Shown: positions 35,501-50,801, numbered from the stretch's first letter. The stretch: 64,000 nucleotides of DNA from Cladobotryum mycophilum (GCA_036429605.1 CM071589.1:3348001-3412000), one strand, 5' to 3'. Numbers and translations are program-made. Notes: generated by a model from the letters alone, not told the origin.

Positions 35501-38500
35501 GGGCAGCAGCGCGTCTTGTTGTGAGCGTTTAATCTACCTCCATCTCTCCATCTCGCTCTCCAATCGCTCAACGCGCTCGGAGTTCACGCTTTTTGGAGAA
35601 TCCAATTAAACGCGCACCGACGCGCCTGTGGGATGAAACCTGCCAACGCAAACAGCGAAACGCCGTACATTTGTCACGGACACCCACGCACACGCACACG
35701 CACACACAAAACGACGACTCCCCAACTGAAGTTGTGGCTGGAACCCGCGAGCTAAAAGGCTTGGAACCTGCCCTTTTCTGCGGAGAGAGTGCGGCCGTAG
35801 TCCAATCGAGGCGATGAGAGGCGTCTCCATCATCTCGCAAAGTTGGATACTGCCAAGTAATACAGGTAGTACTTGTAATATGTGCATTATTGGTGTGGCA
35901 GCCTCCACCCCATCCAATCCTTCATCGACCATCCATTACCAGTGGAGACACCAGGAACACGGCGAACCAACATGGAGAACAGGCCTCCTCCAATTATTTT
36001 GGTCAGGCAGCCTAACAAGGGTTTTTTGATGGGATTCTACTTGTACGGGCTTGTTGATGAGATTGAGGGGGAATGGGAAATTCATCATCAATTGGCCTGT
36101 TGGTTTCTTGCTTGCTTGCTTCGAAAATGGTGTTGGGCAGTTATACCGGGCGTTGTTGAACCCGAATACACGGGCTGTGCGGTGATCAGTGAATCCCATT
36201 GATACGCTGCCTTGGCTGCATCGTTGTTGCTGACTCTGTTTGTTGCATGCATAAATCCTGTAAGGTCCAAACTCCGTAACAGGATGACACACACTGACTT
36301 GGCTTGGCCCATTGTCGTGGATACCGGAATTTGCATTCTTCAAACATCCGGGAAATAAAGTGGTTTGACCGCATATCTGGCCCCCAGACTGAGCCTGCCG
36401 TAATGAGCAAGTCGTTGGGCCAGAGTATCCCTACTTGAGATGGACTCCGTATAATATTAAAATTCATTGCCCTCAACGCCCCCCCTGGGAGTCGTAAGAA
36501 AAAGGAATACCAAGTTCCATGTCTGATGAGCGTAGCAACGCAGCGCCACCGAGGGATCGGCTCACACAACTCACACAATCTCTCCATCAATCGCCTATTT
36601 ATCCTTCCCCTCCACGTTCGTTTGAGTCCGCGGTGCCTTTTTTATGCTGGGGGGTCGGGGGTCTGCCCAATGGGAGGTCACTTGTCTGAGGCCACGAATT
36701 TCCGTTCAAGGTAACCATCCCAACTGGGGTTTCTGGCGTCAGCCCAGAGAGCCATGGGGGGGACCCTTATTACTCGATAGCTTGAACTTTGTATACGAAA
36801 GGACGAAAGACCAACTGGTAGGGAGGGGCGTAACGCGTTTGCATACGGAAGTTGTTTGAATATCGAATATTGGTTTGTTCTTCAACGACGTGCCAAACGG
36901 ACTATCAGGTAGTTTCAATCGCGAAAGAGAGACTCCAAATCCGGGACTTGGGGCGCTTTGGCCCGGGACCATGGGCGGCCGAGATGACATCAGATTTCTC
37001 TCCGCACGGAGTACCTACATGATCGATCGAACATGTTCATAAAACAAGTAAAACAAGAAACCTTGGCCCCATTCATCAGGCCATCAATCAACATGAGTGT
37101 GACAACTTTGAATTGTCTATAATAAGAAACCCCCTCGAACCGTGTCACCTCGTCACCGTTCATGTAGGGAGGAAGAGACACGCAAATACAAGTCATCATC
37201 ACCAAAAGGCCTGGGCCGAAACAGAAGGGTCCACAGCCACGTTTCTGCCAGGAAGCATCACGGTCCTGTCAATTAAAGCATGTTGAAAAAAAGGACCTCG
37301 CCCCCCTTAATCGAGATACTTGCCCTCGCCAATCAACTCTCATCTATTTACAATTTTTTTTTGCTTTTCTTGTTTCTTGTCTCCCTACAATGGCTTTTTT
37401 TTTGCCCCCACCACGACGTTTAATATCGTGTTTGCCCTGCGTGGTGGTCACCGTAGATCTGACCTGGTGATCCCTTCAGTACGGGTTTACTGTGTCGTCT
37501 CGAAACGCCTACGAGTATAAATTATGCAAAAAGTCGTCTTCATCTTTGCTAGATCAACGCCCCCCATCACCCGCTAGCCTTTTGGTGAACAATTGCACCG
37601 GCCAAGACCAATTAGCTAACTTACGCCCTGCTATGGAAACTTGACTTTTTTCTTTCTTTCTTTCGAGTATGTGCTTAGTTAGACACTTGCCATAGTGTTG
37701 CTATGGTGGACTAGCTGGGTGGGGGGGACGACCGGGAAAATGGGCACTGTAAGATCTTTAACAGTTAGCGTTTCCTGGAGTCTTGGAATCGTGTGATTTA
37801 TGCGTCCTTTGTCCCCTCCGCTGAGGGATGCTTCAACAATGAATGAATAATGAGAATCTTCTCACCGGTTGATGGAGGGGGGAAAACAGGTAACATATCA
37901 TGGCACCCTAGTCTTGCGGTCTTGCCGGACCCATTGAATCCACATGTAGAGGCAAGTTGACGTGCCTTTTTATTTTACTTGCTATCAATTCACTATCAAT
38001 TTTCGTTTTTTTTTTTTTTTATTACGGTATATTGTCTGTCACGCAGACTGCTGGCTACTGCTACCCGTGTCGGATTAGACGATGGGGAGCAACCTACGTA
38101 CTCCGTACTCCATACAATCCATCGTGTCATGCCATGGATCAGGCAGTCCTAGAGGAAGCGCCTCTCCGTGCGTGTGTCCATTGAACAATATCCATTTACT
38201 ACTATAATGTTTCGGTACCGTGCCGGAAGAGGGTTGTGTTTGCCTTGGGTGGCTGGGGAGGGGAGGCGGTCCTCGGGCAGGCAAATAAAAGCCCAATCGT
38301 CTGTCCGACCTTGGTTTGGCCCCCCCTCCTCCTCTTCCCTCCGATGCATGCATGTACATATGCAAAGAGCAAACATCACACGACAAGAAGGCGCATACAT
38401 AAAAACCCAGCCCTGCGTGCCTTATAAGAGGAGGCCAAAAAAGAAATCCTACCTGCTTATTCGATGATAAGCGGGAGAGCCATTGTTAAACCAAGGTGGG

Positions 38501-41500
38501 GCGGCGTGAGTTTGAAAGACAAGGAAAATCCCCCCCATGCTGGGACGACGAGAGACCAACACAATGGCTAAGCGCAGGCAGGGCAAGGTCATGGTTGGCT
38601 TCGCCTTTGCCTTTGCTTTGCTTTTCTTTTTGGGGCGTTTTTCTCACTCTCTTGAGTGCCTGCATGTACTCCATATACTACGTAACCAACGGACGTACAA
38701 ACTGCATATGTATTCTGGTGGTGCCAAGAGCCGAAGTCCAGCCCAGCCCAGCCCCAGTGTGCATAAGGGGGGGCGAGTTTGCTCAGCAAACAAAAACATG
38801 TACGCAACGCAAACCCGACGATATACGGAGTGTGTCTAATAACGATAACTTGTATTTACGAAACATGATACGAGATTCTTACTCATTATGTAGGGAATGT
38901 AGAATTTTACCCACGTCTCAATTTGAGTGAGTTGACACCTTTAGTTACGAAAAGAACAAGGCGAGGGACGAAAAAGGATATTTGCCAAGTTTCAGCTTCT
39001 TTACCTGTCTCATACAAGTACTTGGTAGTAGTAATCTGCATTTGATACGATGGGCATGTTACGGGCCTTTGCGTTTTTTTGGTTTGTTTGCTTCTGCCGT
39101 CGCCCCTGTTACAACACCGCCCTCAGGTGGTACCATTCCCTCAGCATGGCGTCAATAATCCAATCAAGCAGTTCAATAAGATAAAAAATAAAAAAGGGAT
39201 GCCGAAGGTGCCTTGAATCAACCTGTACGCAAGCCATCGGCGGCTAAAACAGCTTTCCAAAGAAAAAACCAGACAAGCTTACGAGCTTAGTAGTAAGTAA
39301 GTAGTACCTACCCAGGTAATAGGGTGTACGATTTTCTTTCGGTCGCGAAACAAGTAACGAGTAAGAAAGCGTGTTGAGAAGAAAAGAAAAAAATATGCAA
39401 GCACTTTACTGAGCCGTCACACGTGCATGTATGTAGATGGGGATATATATCTGCCTTGCCCGCCTCCTGCAGGAGACGTATGCACATGTATGTATGTATG
39501 GTATGTATGCAAGGTAAGGTCTGACAAGGGGGTGAAGCGGTGCTACAGCGAATAAGAAGAAAAAAATTGGAGAGTCAAAGCCAAACGAAAAGCAAATGCA
39601 GATGCATTAGAAAATAAAAAAATTTCTTGGTGATGGATGAAGTTTGCTTGGTTTAGCTGCGATGCTTCATGTGATGGAGTCCGTTGCCTAGGATATTCCT
39701 TGCGTGATACGTTTTCCCCTCCTCCCCGTTCAATGGGCGTCATGTAACCTGCGTTGGCGCCCTTTGCCTTTTAGGCAGCCCCTGCAAGGCGAAGCCTATT
39801 GCTACAGTAATGGAGGAGCAGTGAATGGGTGGACGGATGGACAGGCAACGGATGGGGGGCTCACGGGGCCAAAGTGACAGTCCTATATGCAGGTTATGCG
39901 TTTGGATGTGAAAGGTGTACGCACATCGTCGCGGGGGAGTGTGTGGGCAAAAAAAAAAATCGCGAGTAAGAGTGGTAGTAACTTAAACCACCCGCGCGCC
40001 GTGCCGGGAATCCCTGAGGAAGAATCCATTGGTTACAGGTATGGAGTGTACGTGTTGGATAAGAGAAAAAAACTCTTGGCTGGGCAAAGTCGGTTGAATG
40101 TTGGGGGACACGACGCGGGAACAGCAAATGAGAGGCCGTTTTCAGGATCAACCCAAGTGGGCGGTGGTGGGTTGGCGCGACCTTTTTTTTCCTTCTCGCT
40201 CCAGCGTGTTTTTCTCTCTCCACTCTGAGTGAGTGCAGCTACGCCTTTCTAATGTACGCACTTGAAAGTCCGCGTCGGCGGGTGCGAGAAAAAAAAAAGA
40301 AGGTTCAAAGTGACGCAAGATATTCAGTTGGAACTACATGTAAAAGAGTAACAAAACCGTGTGCATCACCAACTTTTACATCAAAAAGGGTCAAAAATGT
40401 ACCCAAGCCACAAAACCCGAGTTTAGTGTGGCTGTCGATTTCCCAATTTAGAAGTACTGCGTCCATAAAGGGCAATATTCTAGAAATTCAAGATTAGCGA
40501 AACGAACCAATGATTGACGACGTCGCACAAAAAAGGATGAGGCTGAAAAGGAGAAGAAGAAAAAAAGAGATTTGGCGCTAAGAATCTGGATAAGAAACGC
40601 CACGCGAACCCTTGTCATAATCTGGGGCTGGTGTCGTGGCGTCTGGTTGGTCAGAATGGGGCAATGGCATAGGTACTACTACTTTTTTTATTCAAATGTT
40701 GGTTTTGTGCAACTACACACCATGGATTTGGCACAGTAATGAAGGCAATGCAATTGAGCATTCAAGCTACAAGCACAGGCTATATGCACCCAACTCCGCT
40801 GATGTTCATTCATTAGAGCTACTGCGTACGTACGTACACTTGTAAGCCCATTGGATACCGAACCCTGGAGTAGTTGAGACCTCTGTACTAATTTTGAACT
40901 TGGACGAGACGCCGAACGCCCCCTCTCATCATCATCATCCTCTATAGCGTTTTTTAAAATTTCAATGATGGAACAGGAAAGAAAAAGAAATGTCACGTCG
41001 CGAACGCGTCTCCGTTTCAATCATGGGATTATATCATGCAACCAAAATGACAAAAAGTCGCCACCGGTACATACATACATACGAGTGGAATATGTACAGT
41101 ACTAGGTAATAAAAAATGAAACCATCTATTACGGAGGAGCTAAACCTCCCAAATCCACCGTACTATCCAACGCCGGCATGTCCAATGACCCAAGCTTCTC
41201 CCATGTCCAAGTTACATATTAAGCGTGGTGGACTTGGGGGAGAAGACTTTGGACCCTTGAACCCGTTTCTTGGAAAGTCTGTTCACTGCCATTGCAGGTA
41301 TGCAGATGGGGGGTCTCGATCCAAAGAAGGGAAAGCCTTTCATAGAAAAGAAGAAAAAACGCATCGGCATTGGAACGACCCATAGCGGAGATGGAGAGTC
41401 AAATGGCAAGATGCACGGGAAGCAAAGCAGAGCAACGGACCAAGTACAAGTAGAAAACTCTGCTTTCGGCAGGCCAAGAAACGGTTACCGTGGTGAACGG

Positions 41501-43797
41501 AATGGAATACCCTGATACCCTGCCATTCGGAGGTGGAGGGGGCGGTCATGGTACAACTCGTGACCTGGTTTTTTATTTTGGCTTCAATGAAGATCCATGA
41601 CACTTTTGCACAGCACAATAATAACTAACCAACTCCATCTTCGTTACTAACGACGTGCGAGAATAAAATAGAATAAAATAAAAGGGTCTTGAGTCAAATC
41701 AATGGAGGCTTGACCGCCGCTGCCCTGAGCACCCTCCCCCCATCCTTTCACCCCCGCAGCTCATTTTGCATTAATTACAAGTACAAGAGAATACGGAGTA
41801 CCAATTTTGAAGTTTTTTTTTCTTCCCTCTTCCCCCCGGGGGAGAGGGGAAACAGTCACGGGCGTTTCGGGGGCTTTTTTTTTTTCTTTCTCTCTTTTTT
41901 TTACTGTGAGACAGTGTCGATCGAATACATGGAAAGGTACTTGGGTAGGTGACGAATATTTATGTTAACTGTTTTATGAGAGTGAGGGGAACACCGAGCT
42001 CGGACTGAAGCGGGAGGATGCGTTGATGGTCATTAAAACTATCAAAACGTGTGTTGGGGAAAAAGAAAAAAAAAAAGCAGGCAAACACCCGCACTGCAAC
42101 TGTAATCGTCATTAGATATGAAGCCGAATACTGTATATGCATTCAATATAACCAATATCAAAAAAACTGATGACGGAGACACCATCACCACCCCTTCAAG
42201 GTTGCTTCCGGTTGCTCCGGGTGGTGGCACATGTGCAACTCCGAAAGGCGGCCGGAGCCCCGGCTAATCATTCCCAGGTGCCGAAGAAAAAAAATTATGT
42301 CCGTGGGCCCGGAAGCTCCGTCATACGGGGGGAGGAGGGGGGTCACCATGACGAAAAAAGAGGCTACATTTTCTCAACAATGGGTGCGTTTTTAATCATG
42401 TTGGTCTTACTTTTGTAGTACAAGTATGTACACGCACATGATTTTTTGGGAATGGTAGTCCCCTCCCTTGTCCCATGTCCTTGACCACGTCCACGTCCAC
42501 GACTACGACTTACGACTTACGACCACCTTGCCTTGTCTTGCCATACCATGCCGGACCTTGTCTGTAAAGTACATAACCTACATGAATAAGGGTCCCTGCT
42601 CCGCAATATTGGCTCCGGATCTAGTCGTTGAAGCGGTCTACAAGTGCAAGCTCTTTTTTTTTTTTTTGGTCCGAAAGACTCCGCAAACTCCATCGTTCAG
42701 GGTCCCTGAATCAAAACCATGAACCAGACTCATGACCAGCAGCAGGGAATAACAAGGCTAGAAAAACGAAGAAGAAAATGCATCAACATGACGCTATTAT
42801 CGCTGCATGAGTACTACATACATATTCACGCCCCTCACATTGTGGGGGTTATTGTTCCTGATTTTGCAGACCGCTCATGTGAAGAAGAAAAAAAGGCTAC
42901 GTTGGTTTGGAAGACTTTGTCAATTGCCTGTGCCTGTGCCTGTGCCTGTGCGAGAGAGAGATAGATGGGGAATGTTCCAGGTTAGGGTAGGTTTCTTGCT
43001 GGGGGGTCACGATGCCTCGTTTTTGCATATTGCCGCCAGCCTTTTCTTGCCAGCCGGAGTGACACCGTTTTTTTGAGAGGGGTCTAATATACAAAGGAAG
43101 TACTTTACTTTTTCCAAGGCCGTCGGTGTTGCATTGCATCTTGAAAAAAAAAAACTCAAAAAAAAAACTCTGTCCATGTTTGTCTCGTCTGTTAATTCCT
43201 TTTTTTCTTTCTTTTCTTTCTTTCCTCTACCCCCGCAAGACTGGTACAGGTCCGGGTCTGTATGCAATGTAATGGTGCCAGAAACTACAGAGTACTAAGA
43301 GAGAGGGGGCCAAAACCTCGTCTGGAACTCGGGATCGGGAACGCCCAGTGACGTGGATCTTCAAATCGTTGCGCTGGAGTATTAGGTTGGGCCCCCCATG
43401 CCACGACCCAAACGAGGCGGTCCAGCCCATTGGCAAGAAAACCAAAAAAAAAAAAGCCTGCAGTGTAAGGGAACAATGACAGCCTCGCATGCAAGCCCAA
43501 TCTGCAGCAGTCACTCTGCAAGCAGGGCTTCCCTTTACTTGACCTGACACTGCATATTGGCCCGTATGTTCCGTACCAATCTCTGCTGAGGTTATCAGCC
43601 TGGGATCATGTGCCAGGTCAATTCTCGTCACACCGTTCTTCCTTGGGATGACATATATACCGTATTCGTTGCTGTTGATACGGTCATTGAAAATGCCACT
43701 GCAGGTTTTTTGATGCATCTGACAGTCCCACCCTTCAGATACGTATCTACGTAGTCCTTTCGTTACTCAAAGTTTTCTCTCTCCCTCTCTCTCTGTG

Positions 43798-43798
<1 letters not shown>

Positions 43799-43828
<30 letters not shown>
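43799..43828. repeat. GT dinucleotide microsatellite
   Basis: About 15 tandem GT units, preceded by CT runs. Confidence 0.9.
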
Positions 43829-44663
43829 CTCGAGTCCTAAGCTACAGTCCCCCCAAGCAATTGCGGAGTCTCAAGACAAGGATCAAGTTTTTCTTTCTTT
43901 TCTTTTCTTTTCTTTTTTGCGTCCCAAACGCTCAAACCTCCTTCATGGTTTTACCTGTAGAAAATGGAACTCTGAATCCTGGTAACCCACGCGCCTTTTC
44001 ACGCGTGTAATAGCCCGACCCCTGGTCCGTCATCGGGATCTGACCTCTTTTTTTTATTAAGGAATGGCTGAACGAGCTTCCTTTAACGAGACGGCAACGC
44101 GAAACCGTCGCGCAATAGACGGGCGGCTATTGGACGGATGAGTGCAGATTCGTAGCCGCATGGTAGCGTTTATGACGCGAGGGGTGTGTGTGTGGCTCCC
44201 CAAGGTCTCAAGGATGGGGGGGATGCTCGGGAAAGGAATGGCTAGCTAGGTACGGAGTGTTTGAATGGAGTGTGATGGAGTGTGTGTAAGTCAGAGAGAA
44301 AGAAAAGAAAAACGGATCCTGGTCCATTCGTCTGCTGCCTTGTCTCTACGGAGACGTCTCTGAAATATGAGAGGGCTTGCAGCAAAAGAAACCTTGTCAC
44401 GGTGCTAGCTAGCTTTATGGCTATGATCCAACAAGGCGGAGAAGCTATTCTCGGGCATCGGCGGTTCCGTCTTGAATTTTTTCCCCTTCTCGTTTGAACT
44501 CCCTACACCCTTCCCAATCCCAATCCGAGAATGGGGGAAAACAAGGCAAGGTTAGGCTAGTCTAACAGGGCTTGTGCTGGTCGATGACGGTTTCGTTTGA
44601 TAGCTAGTACTACAAGTAGAAGATGGAGGGGCGGGAAGGGCCTTGAAGGAGTTAGGAGGCTGA

Positions 44664-44705
44664 GTGATGGATGGATGGGGGGTGGATGTGTGGATGTGTG
44701 GATGA
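44664..44705. repeat. GGATG-type short tandem repeat
   Basis: Imperfect repeats of GGATG and TGTGGATG, in the gene-free region. Confidence 0.65.
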
Positions 44706-46150
44706 ATAAAAAGGGCAACGGATGAATGGCATTGGTGGCGTGTGAGAGTAGTTGGACTGAAAGAGGGAGCCTATCACGAGACTGAATTGAGATAGCTTCT
44801 GTCTGTCTTGGGCCCTCCTCCTGGACTTCCGGTTTCGTAACTGTAGGTTTTGCCTCTCTGCCAATTGGGAGAGCCTGCATCACGCACAATGCTGTTGGTG
44901 ATGTGAATCTGTCTCGAAGCAGCAAACAGTCGGTCATGGAAACGACCGAATATGGAATAAGGCTGGAGGGGTCCTTTTCACTCCTCTCAGCCGTTGTCTG
45001 GGAGCGCCCAAGAAAACGCACGAGACACGACAAGACAAGTCAGGGCCCTGGCATGACGAGAGGCTGACGAGTGATTGAGCTCATTCACTTGTCACGCATC
45101 AGCTCCGCTTCAAGCTCCACCAAAATTCCATTTTCTCAAACTTGACCCATTGGAGAACAAGTCTCGGCCCCATTGGCAGGTGGGTATTTGTTGAGAAGCC
45201 AAGATGGGATGCATGCAGAGAAGAGAGAGAGAATTGAAGGGCGAAGAATCTTTTTGTCCCCTCTCTAAGCAATACCCACAATGATACTGGGGGTTCTCGT
45301 CCCCATCCATGACACGACACAATGCAGAGGGGCAGGAAGGGGAAAAAAAGAGAACTACGCTGAAAATTCTGGACGCAAAAAAACTTGGAACTTACAACAC
45401 CAGAGATTGCACTGTTTCTACCATACTGCCTCCATCGTACGAGAGCCCCAAGCTCTTGGATCACATCAGGGCATCAGGGCTGTTCTCTCTCTAATAGAAG
45501 ACAGACAGGCTACGGGAGACGACCATGATAGTCTCAGACACACGAGAACGGCGCCGTGTGCTCGGCATTTGTGGGCCTTGAAGATTTTGCTGAGAGAGCT
45601 CGATGCCAGACAGATTCTACGATCCGCGGGACTGCTTGGTCTTTTCTCTTCTTGTTTTGTTTTGCTTTCGTTTTCCTGACACACCTTGAAAGCGAGGCAA
45701 CCAAGCAACGAATCATGTCCTTATTGTACCCCCCGGGGGCCCAGCAGCATTCGGCTACAATCGCTGTTATTGAGAGGGCGAATGGGACATGCCGCAACAA
45801 TGGATGGCAAAAATATGCTAAGCGCCAACACTGCCCATTCCCTCCACAACGCTCGTGACCAACTGGGATTTTTTCATGTCATTTATTCACCAAGTGGCGA
45901 AGACAAGCACATGTTGACCGAGCCGTCAAGAGGATTAAACATTCGGAAAACAGGGCATGGGCTGATGGTGTTTGGATGCAAAACGCGCCGCCGATTGGCC
46001 AGACGAGGGTGTTTACAGCCCGGGGGGCAGCTGAGCTTCGAAACAAACCTGTGGGGAACAAAACGGTCGCTTCGAAACGAGACGAGAGAGAGGCTCGCCG
46101 GAGACCCTCACCACCACCACCACCACCGCCCCCAGGCCGCTTCTTTGCCC

Positions 46151-46151
<1 letters not shown>

Positions 46152-46180
<29 letters not shown>
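46152..46180. repeat. GA dinucleotide microsatellite
   Basis: About 14 tandem GA units. Confidence 0.9.
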
Positions 46181-46184
<4 letters not shown>

Positions 46185-49100
46185 CGCAAATGATTGACGG
46201 GATTGACAAGAGACGATGGGGAAAGAAAGAAAAAAGTACGCTTGGCCGTGTTTGCGATTCGTTGCGTCACGCTATTTGCTCTCTTTGTTTTTTGGGGGCG
46301 GACATTGGTGCTTCAGCGGCCTGCGTAAGGCTTGGATTTCTGAGACATTCATGGCATGGTGTGTGTGTGGTCGTGATGATGGTTTGAATGGGAATGAGAG
46401 GCCAGTCATGGTGAGACTGCGTCCAACAGGCCCATCCATCCAAACTTGTTTACCCTGGTCACAACGAAAGCTGATGGGGCATCACGCGCGTTTCTTTGCT
46501 TCTTGCGCCCAGATAACAAACGCATATTGTGGAGAGAAAAGGGCATTAGATGCTTTCTTTGGTGGTCGATGAGCTACTCTATATTCATCAATCAACACTG
46601 ACCTTGTTTGTTTGTCTGTTTGTCTGTTTGTCCCTGGCGGCCGCATTGGGGGGAGTGGGAGACAACACCATTGTCCCGGCGCACTGGGCGACCCATTCCC
46701 GCGACCAAAAACCCCAGATTCCGATGGCCAGGCGAAGCAGACATTGTGCATGCAGTACTACTTACTACTACTACTTACTGCCACTACTACTACGATGGAT
46801 GGGAATATCTGTGCGCTTCATTGATGCAACTTGGCGCCTCTTGTCTTTGTTTTGTTTTGTCAACAGATCTACGACCTCCCCATGTCAACCGAACTACTAC
46901 TGCATTACCCATCTAGCCCGTCGACTAACAGCTTTGGCGTCCGCTCATTGCAGATTCCATGTCTCCATCATTCTGGGGGTCTGACTAAGTTCTGCATCTT
47001 CTGGTTACGCGTTCGTTCGTTCGTTCGTCTGTTTGGTTTGTTGATCGCGATGAGGGGGAGGGGGCAGGGCAGGGAACGGTTAGCCAATCAACATGGATGG
47101 GCATATCGTTGAGAATGAAAAACAAAACAAAAACAAAAACAAACAAGATGTGCGATGGATGGGATGGAGACGGCATTACACATTACACTGCATCTGCTTT
47201 GACTGACTGACGCGGGATGAGTGATGGACACGCATTGCATGTGAATGTCGTTTTGCCTCATCGTCGATGACGGGCCTTTTCGAGGCTTGTTTTTGCTTCC
47301 CTTGAATGCATATGCGAGGGGAGGGGAGGGCAGAAGGATTGATGGCCCATCCGATACCCATGTCTGCGGGACGCTTTTCGATGCACTCCATATAGATTGG
47401 GCTCCATATAATCAATCCAATAATACGGTATGCCCGTGTATACAGAATATATGATTGGCAAACCAGAATGGCAAGCAATGCGACGAGAGAGAGAGAGAGA
47501 GTCTTGCTTACACTGTTTTGTTTTCTCTCTCTCTCTCTTATGTTTACTATTCTTGGTAGTCGCCGGCTTCGCATCTTACACCCCAGCCCCCAACATAAAC
47601 AAAAACATGGGAGCTTTGGCATCTTGCCTCCCCTCCATTGATATGCCTCCGTCACATCGCTTCCGTCGCATCTGCACCTGAAGCATCCCCCCCATGCTAG
47701 GGTAAAAGGTATTAGTGCTGCTACCACTCGGGCACACACGCGCAAAAGCCTTAACGAGCGAAACGAACCGCATGTGAGGAGAAAAGGATGCATGAGATTT
47801 GAACTCCAATTTGCCTGTTTTGAGGATCTTGGCCCGATGGTATATAAAACGTCATGGAAGATCAACAAGTTGCGTCATGTTGTTTGACATTGAATGGCAA
47901 TTTTCCTTGATATTGCCCTTGTCCTAAACCCTCCCATTTCTCATATCCATTCATCCATTTATCCACTGCAAATCTCCATCAAGGAGAAATAGAGCCGCGG
48001 GCATCCTTCTTGCGGGCTCGGGCTGCGACAACAGCAAATCTCCCACTTCCTCCGCTGCCGCTGTCTGTAATTTAGCTGCCTCCCCCATGTCTTTTTCCCC
48101 AAAACACACACGAGAATGGAGGGGAGGTGGATAGTAGTATTAATTAATCACCTTTCTACAAGTATCAATCAACAGAGACATTCAGGAGGAGCCACAAAAA
48201 CGTCCATGACATTAATTCCATAAAAGACATACCCATCTTACGTGTGTCTATTATTGACTTGCACTTTGATGAAGAATGACGCCTTGCTTAGGGGGGGTTC
48301 AGCCCACTCACTCCGCATCTGCAACCTTACCTACAAATAAAACCTCCATTTTGCTTTTTGTTGTCTCTTCCCTTGCGTCGGCGCTGAACAATATTACTTG
48401 TAGTGCTTGTTACATACGGAGTACGCCGTACGCATAGTAAAATACTACTTGTACTTGAATAATCATCCTGGGGGAGGGCCAAGACCTGGGCTGCGCTATG
48501 GCGTTGCAGCCTTAATCTCATCTCATCTCAAATCTTAGAAAAGCCGACCCCAGTCAATAACCTTCCCTCTCGTCTCCTCCCCCCCAAAGATATGCGAATT
48601 TGTATACCCTTGGCATGAAAGAAGGAAAATCACAAATGAATCCTATTTGCTCGTCGACGTCGTCACGGCAATGGAGCCTCACTTCTTGGCGCCCTCTCTC
48701 TCTCTCTCATTCCGTTGTAAAACAGTGAATTCACGGCCATCCCAATCTCGCTTTTCTTTCTTTCTTTTGACCAAAGTACTGATAACATAACACGCCACAG
48801 GGAACACTTTACACAGCATGATTTGCTATGTTTAGATACAGTGTTATGTATCAAAGGGAAAGAAAAACAAGAGATGCGGCACGTGCTTGTGCTTGTGCCG
48901 TGTACTGTGTGCTGTGACTGTGTGCGACGTTTTGACGCCTTTCACAGTATAAAGGACCCTGTTTTGAACGAGTCATAAATCATGTTTTGACTGGGTCTCT
49001 GCCCCCCCCCCTTTTCTATGTTCAACAGAAAGCCTATAGGATGAAAGACAAGCCTGCAAGCAAACATGAGGCGAGAAAAACAAGGGGGAGAGGAAAAAGC

Positions 49101-49916
49101 CACACGGGTTTAGACAAGCGAGAAGAATCCTACATCACGATCCGCCTTTGCTCCATACTTTTTTGTATCTCATGACCCGAGGTTGACCGGAAGATTGGCT
49201 GCTTTACGAAGGGGGGTTTCGGTATGGCTTCGGAGGAGAGACAAAAGGGCTATTTTTTGGGGCTTCTTGCTCTCTTCTCGTTCAATTTGTCATGTCGGCG
49301 ACCAGTCATGATCTTGTGTTTGCTTGACCTGAAGACTGAGGGTCGCACGACCTCCTTTGGGCGACCGCTGCGCATCCTTTTGAACAAAGCGAGTGGGCCG
49401 TGATACATATAACAAACATTCTTTTATAATAAGACAACACACACACACACAAAGAGTGCACTGGAAGAAGAAAAACACGCAAATACCTGTGGAGAGCGTG
49501 AAAATCTACTTGTGCCAAAAAGCCTTGTTGTTTGTATCTGCATGAAAGGATTGTGATTCATGCAGGCATGTCTTGACCGAAAGTTGCCCCCCCCCTTCCT
49601 CTCCTCCTCCCCTTGACCGCATCCGGGGGAAGAGAGAACATTCGAAAGTCTTTTGTTTGCTTTTTGCAGGAATGCCATGGGTATATATTTATTTTCTTGA
49701 GGTTGTACTTGTAATACATGTTGTGTGCCAAGGAAGCTGAGCTTTCCTCATCACCCCCCCCTTGTATGCTGCTGCGTGGAGGCTTGCCCGGCTGTTCGGA
49801 GCGGATATGGTCCCGCCTTGTCGGAAGATGGGATGGACTTACCCAGGCTGATGTGAGAGCTTAAAAAAAGTCTGGCACTGCATAGATTAGCGTGGGCTTC
49901 TTAAGATGTCGTGGAA

Positions 49917-50028
49917 CGAATATCGCCGCCTTATATCCATGATGAATACCGGCAGGTCTCCCGAGAGAGCTGGAGGGAAGAAAGATGAAAGGCATGGTAT
50001 GGTCTTGGATATAAGGCGGTGAGATTTG
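49917..50028. repeat. imperfect inverted repeat, about 30-nt arms
   Basis: The word CCGCCTTATATCCA (about 49927-49940) recurs as its exact reverse complement at about 50008-50021. Similarity extends outwards and inwards to arms of roughly 30 nt around a loop of about 45 nt. It could be a MITE-like remnant or a hairpin RNA. Confidence 0.7.
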
Positions 50029-50801
50029 TGGAACGTGTGGTGCTCTACTGGGATATCGATATCTCCAAGTAGTTGCCGATATTCAGTGATGATATTTCGG
50101 TCAAGGTGTATTCAAAATGTCGATTTAGACATGGTTCAATCTTGGTATTACCATGATGAAGTGTTAAAATATCATGTCCCATGCTAAATCGCAAGGTCTT
50201 GGAGCTCTAGTACTACCAAGTAAAGCTCACGATCCTTTCAGGATAAGAATTAGATGCGTATGTGAAGGTGCTTGTGTCTATACCTGTGGACTTGGACATT
50301 GGTCATGGCGAGCCATTTGAGCTGCTGATCTAAAGCCAGATGTTTCCAGTCGGCGGGATTGTGCATATAAAATGATGTACTTGGGGTATATAGCTTTTGG
50401 TTGCACATCTTTATAATTCATATTGATAATGACATCTTCACAGTTGTTCCTCTTCCATCGTCAAGGCATTGCATTCGTAGACTCAGAGTACTCTTGCAAA
50501 ACCAGCTTGCTACTTTGCACTTCAAAGCATTATATGAACTCTAAGATTTGGTTTTGCTTAATCATTTGCATCTCAATAGAATATTTGAGACTGCTTGCTG
50601 CAAGACTGCTCATTCGAATGGATAGTTTGTCTCATTGGTGGTATCTCCACGATTTGCAGTGTAAATCAACTGAATGAAGCCGGAATCAGGCTCTTCAAGA
50701 GCTGAGAACAGTCAATAATGCGATGTAAAGACAATGGTAATAGTTTCCAAGCCATGGCCTGATAAGCTGCCTCTCATCGCAACCTCGAGTATGCTATCCG
50801 C

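Noticed and set aside
45686..46387. A 233-codon plus-strand open frame in the gene-free region
   Set aside because: Its translation is dominated by repeats (His run, Arg-Glu run from GA repeats) and has no family motif. It also spans microsatellites, as chance frames often do.
50040..50700. A repeat-induced-mutation relic upstream of the 1465-aa gene
   Set aside because: It looks slightly richer in A/T than its surroundings, but there is no transposon frame and no obvious strand-wise C-to-T pattern that I could support by eye.
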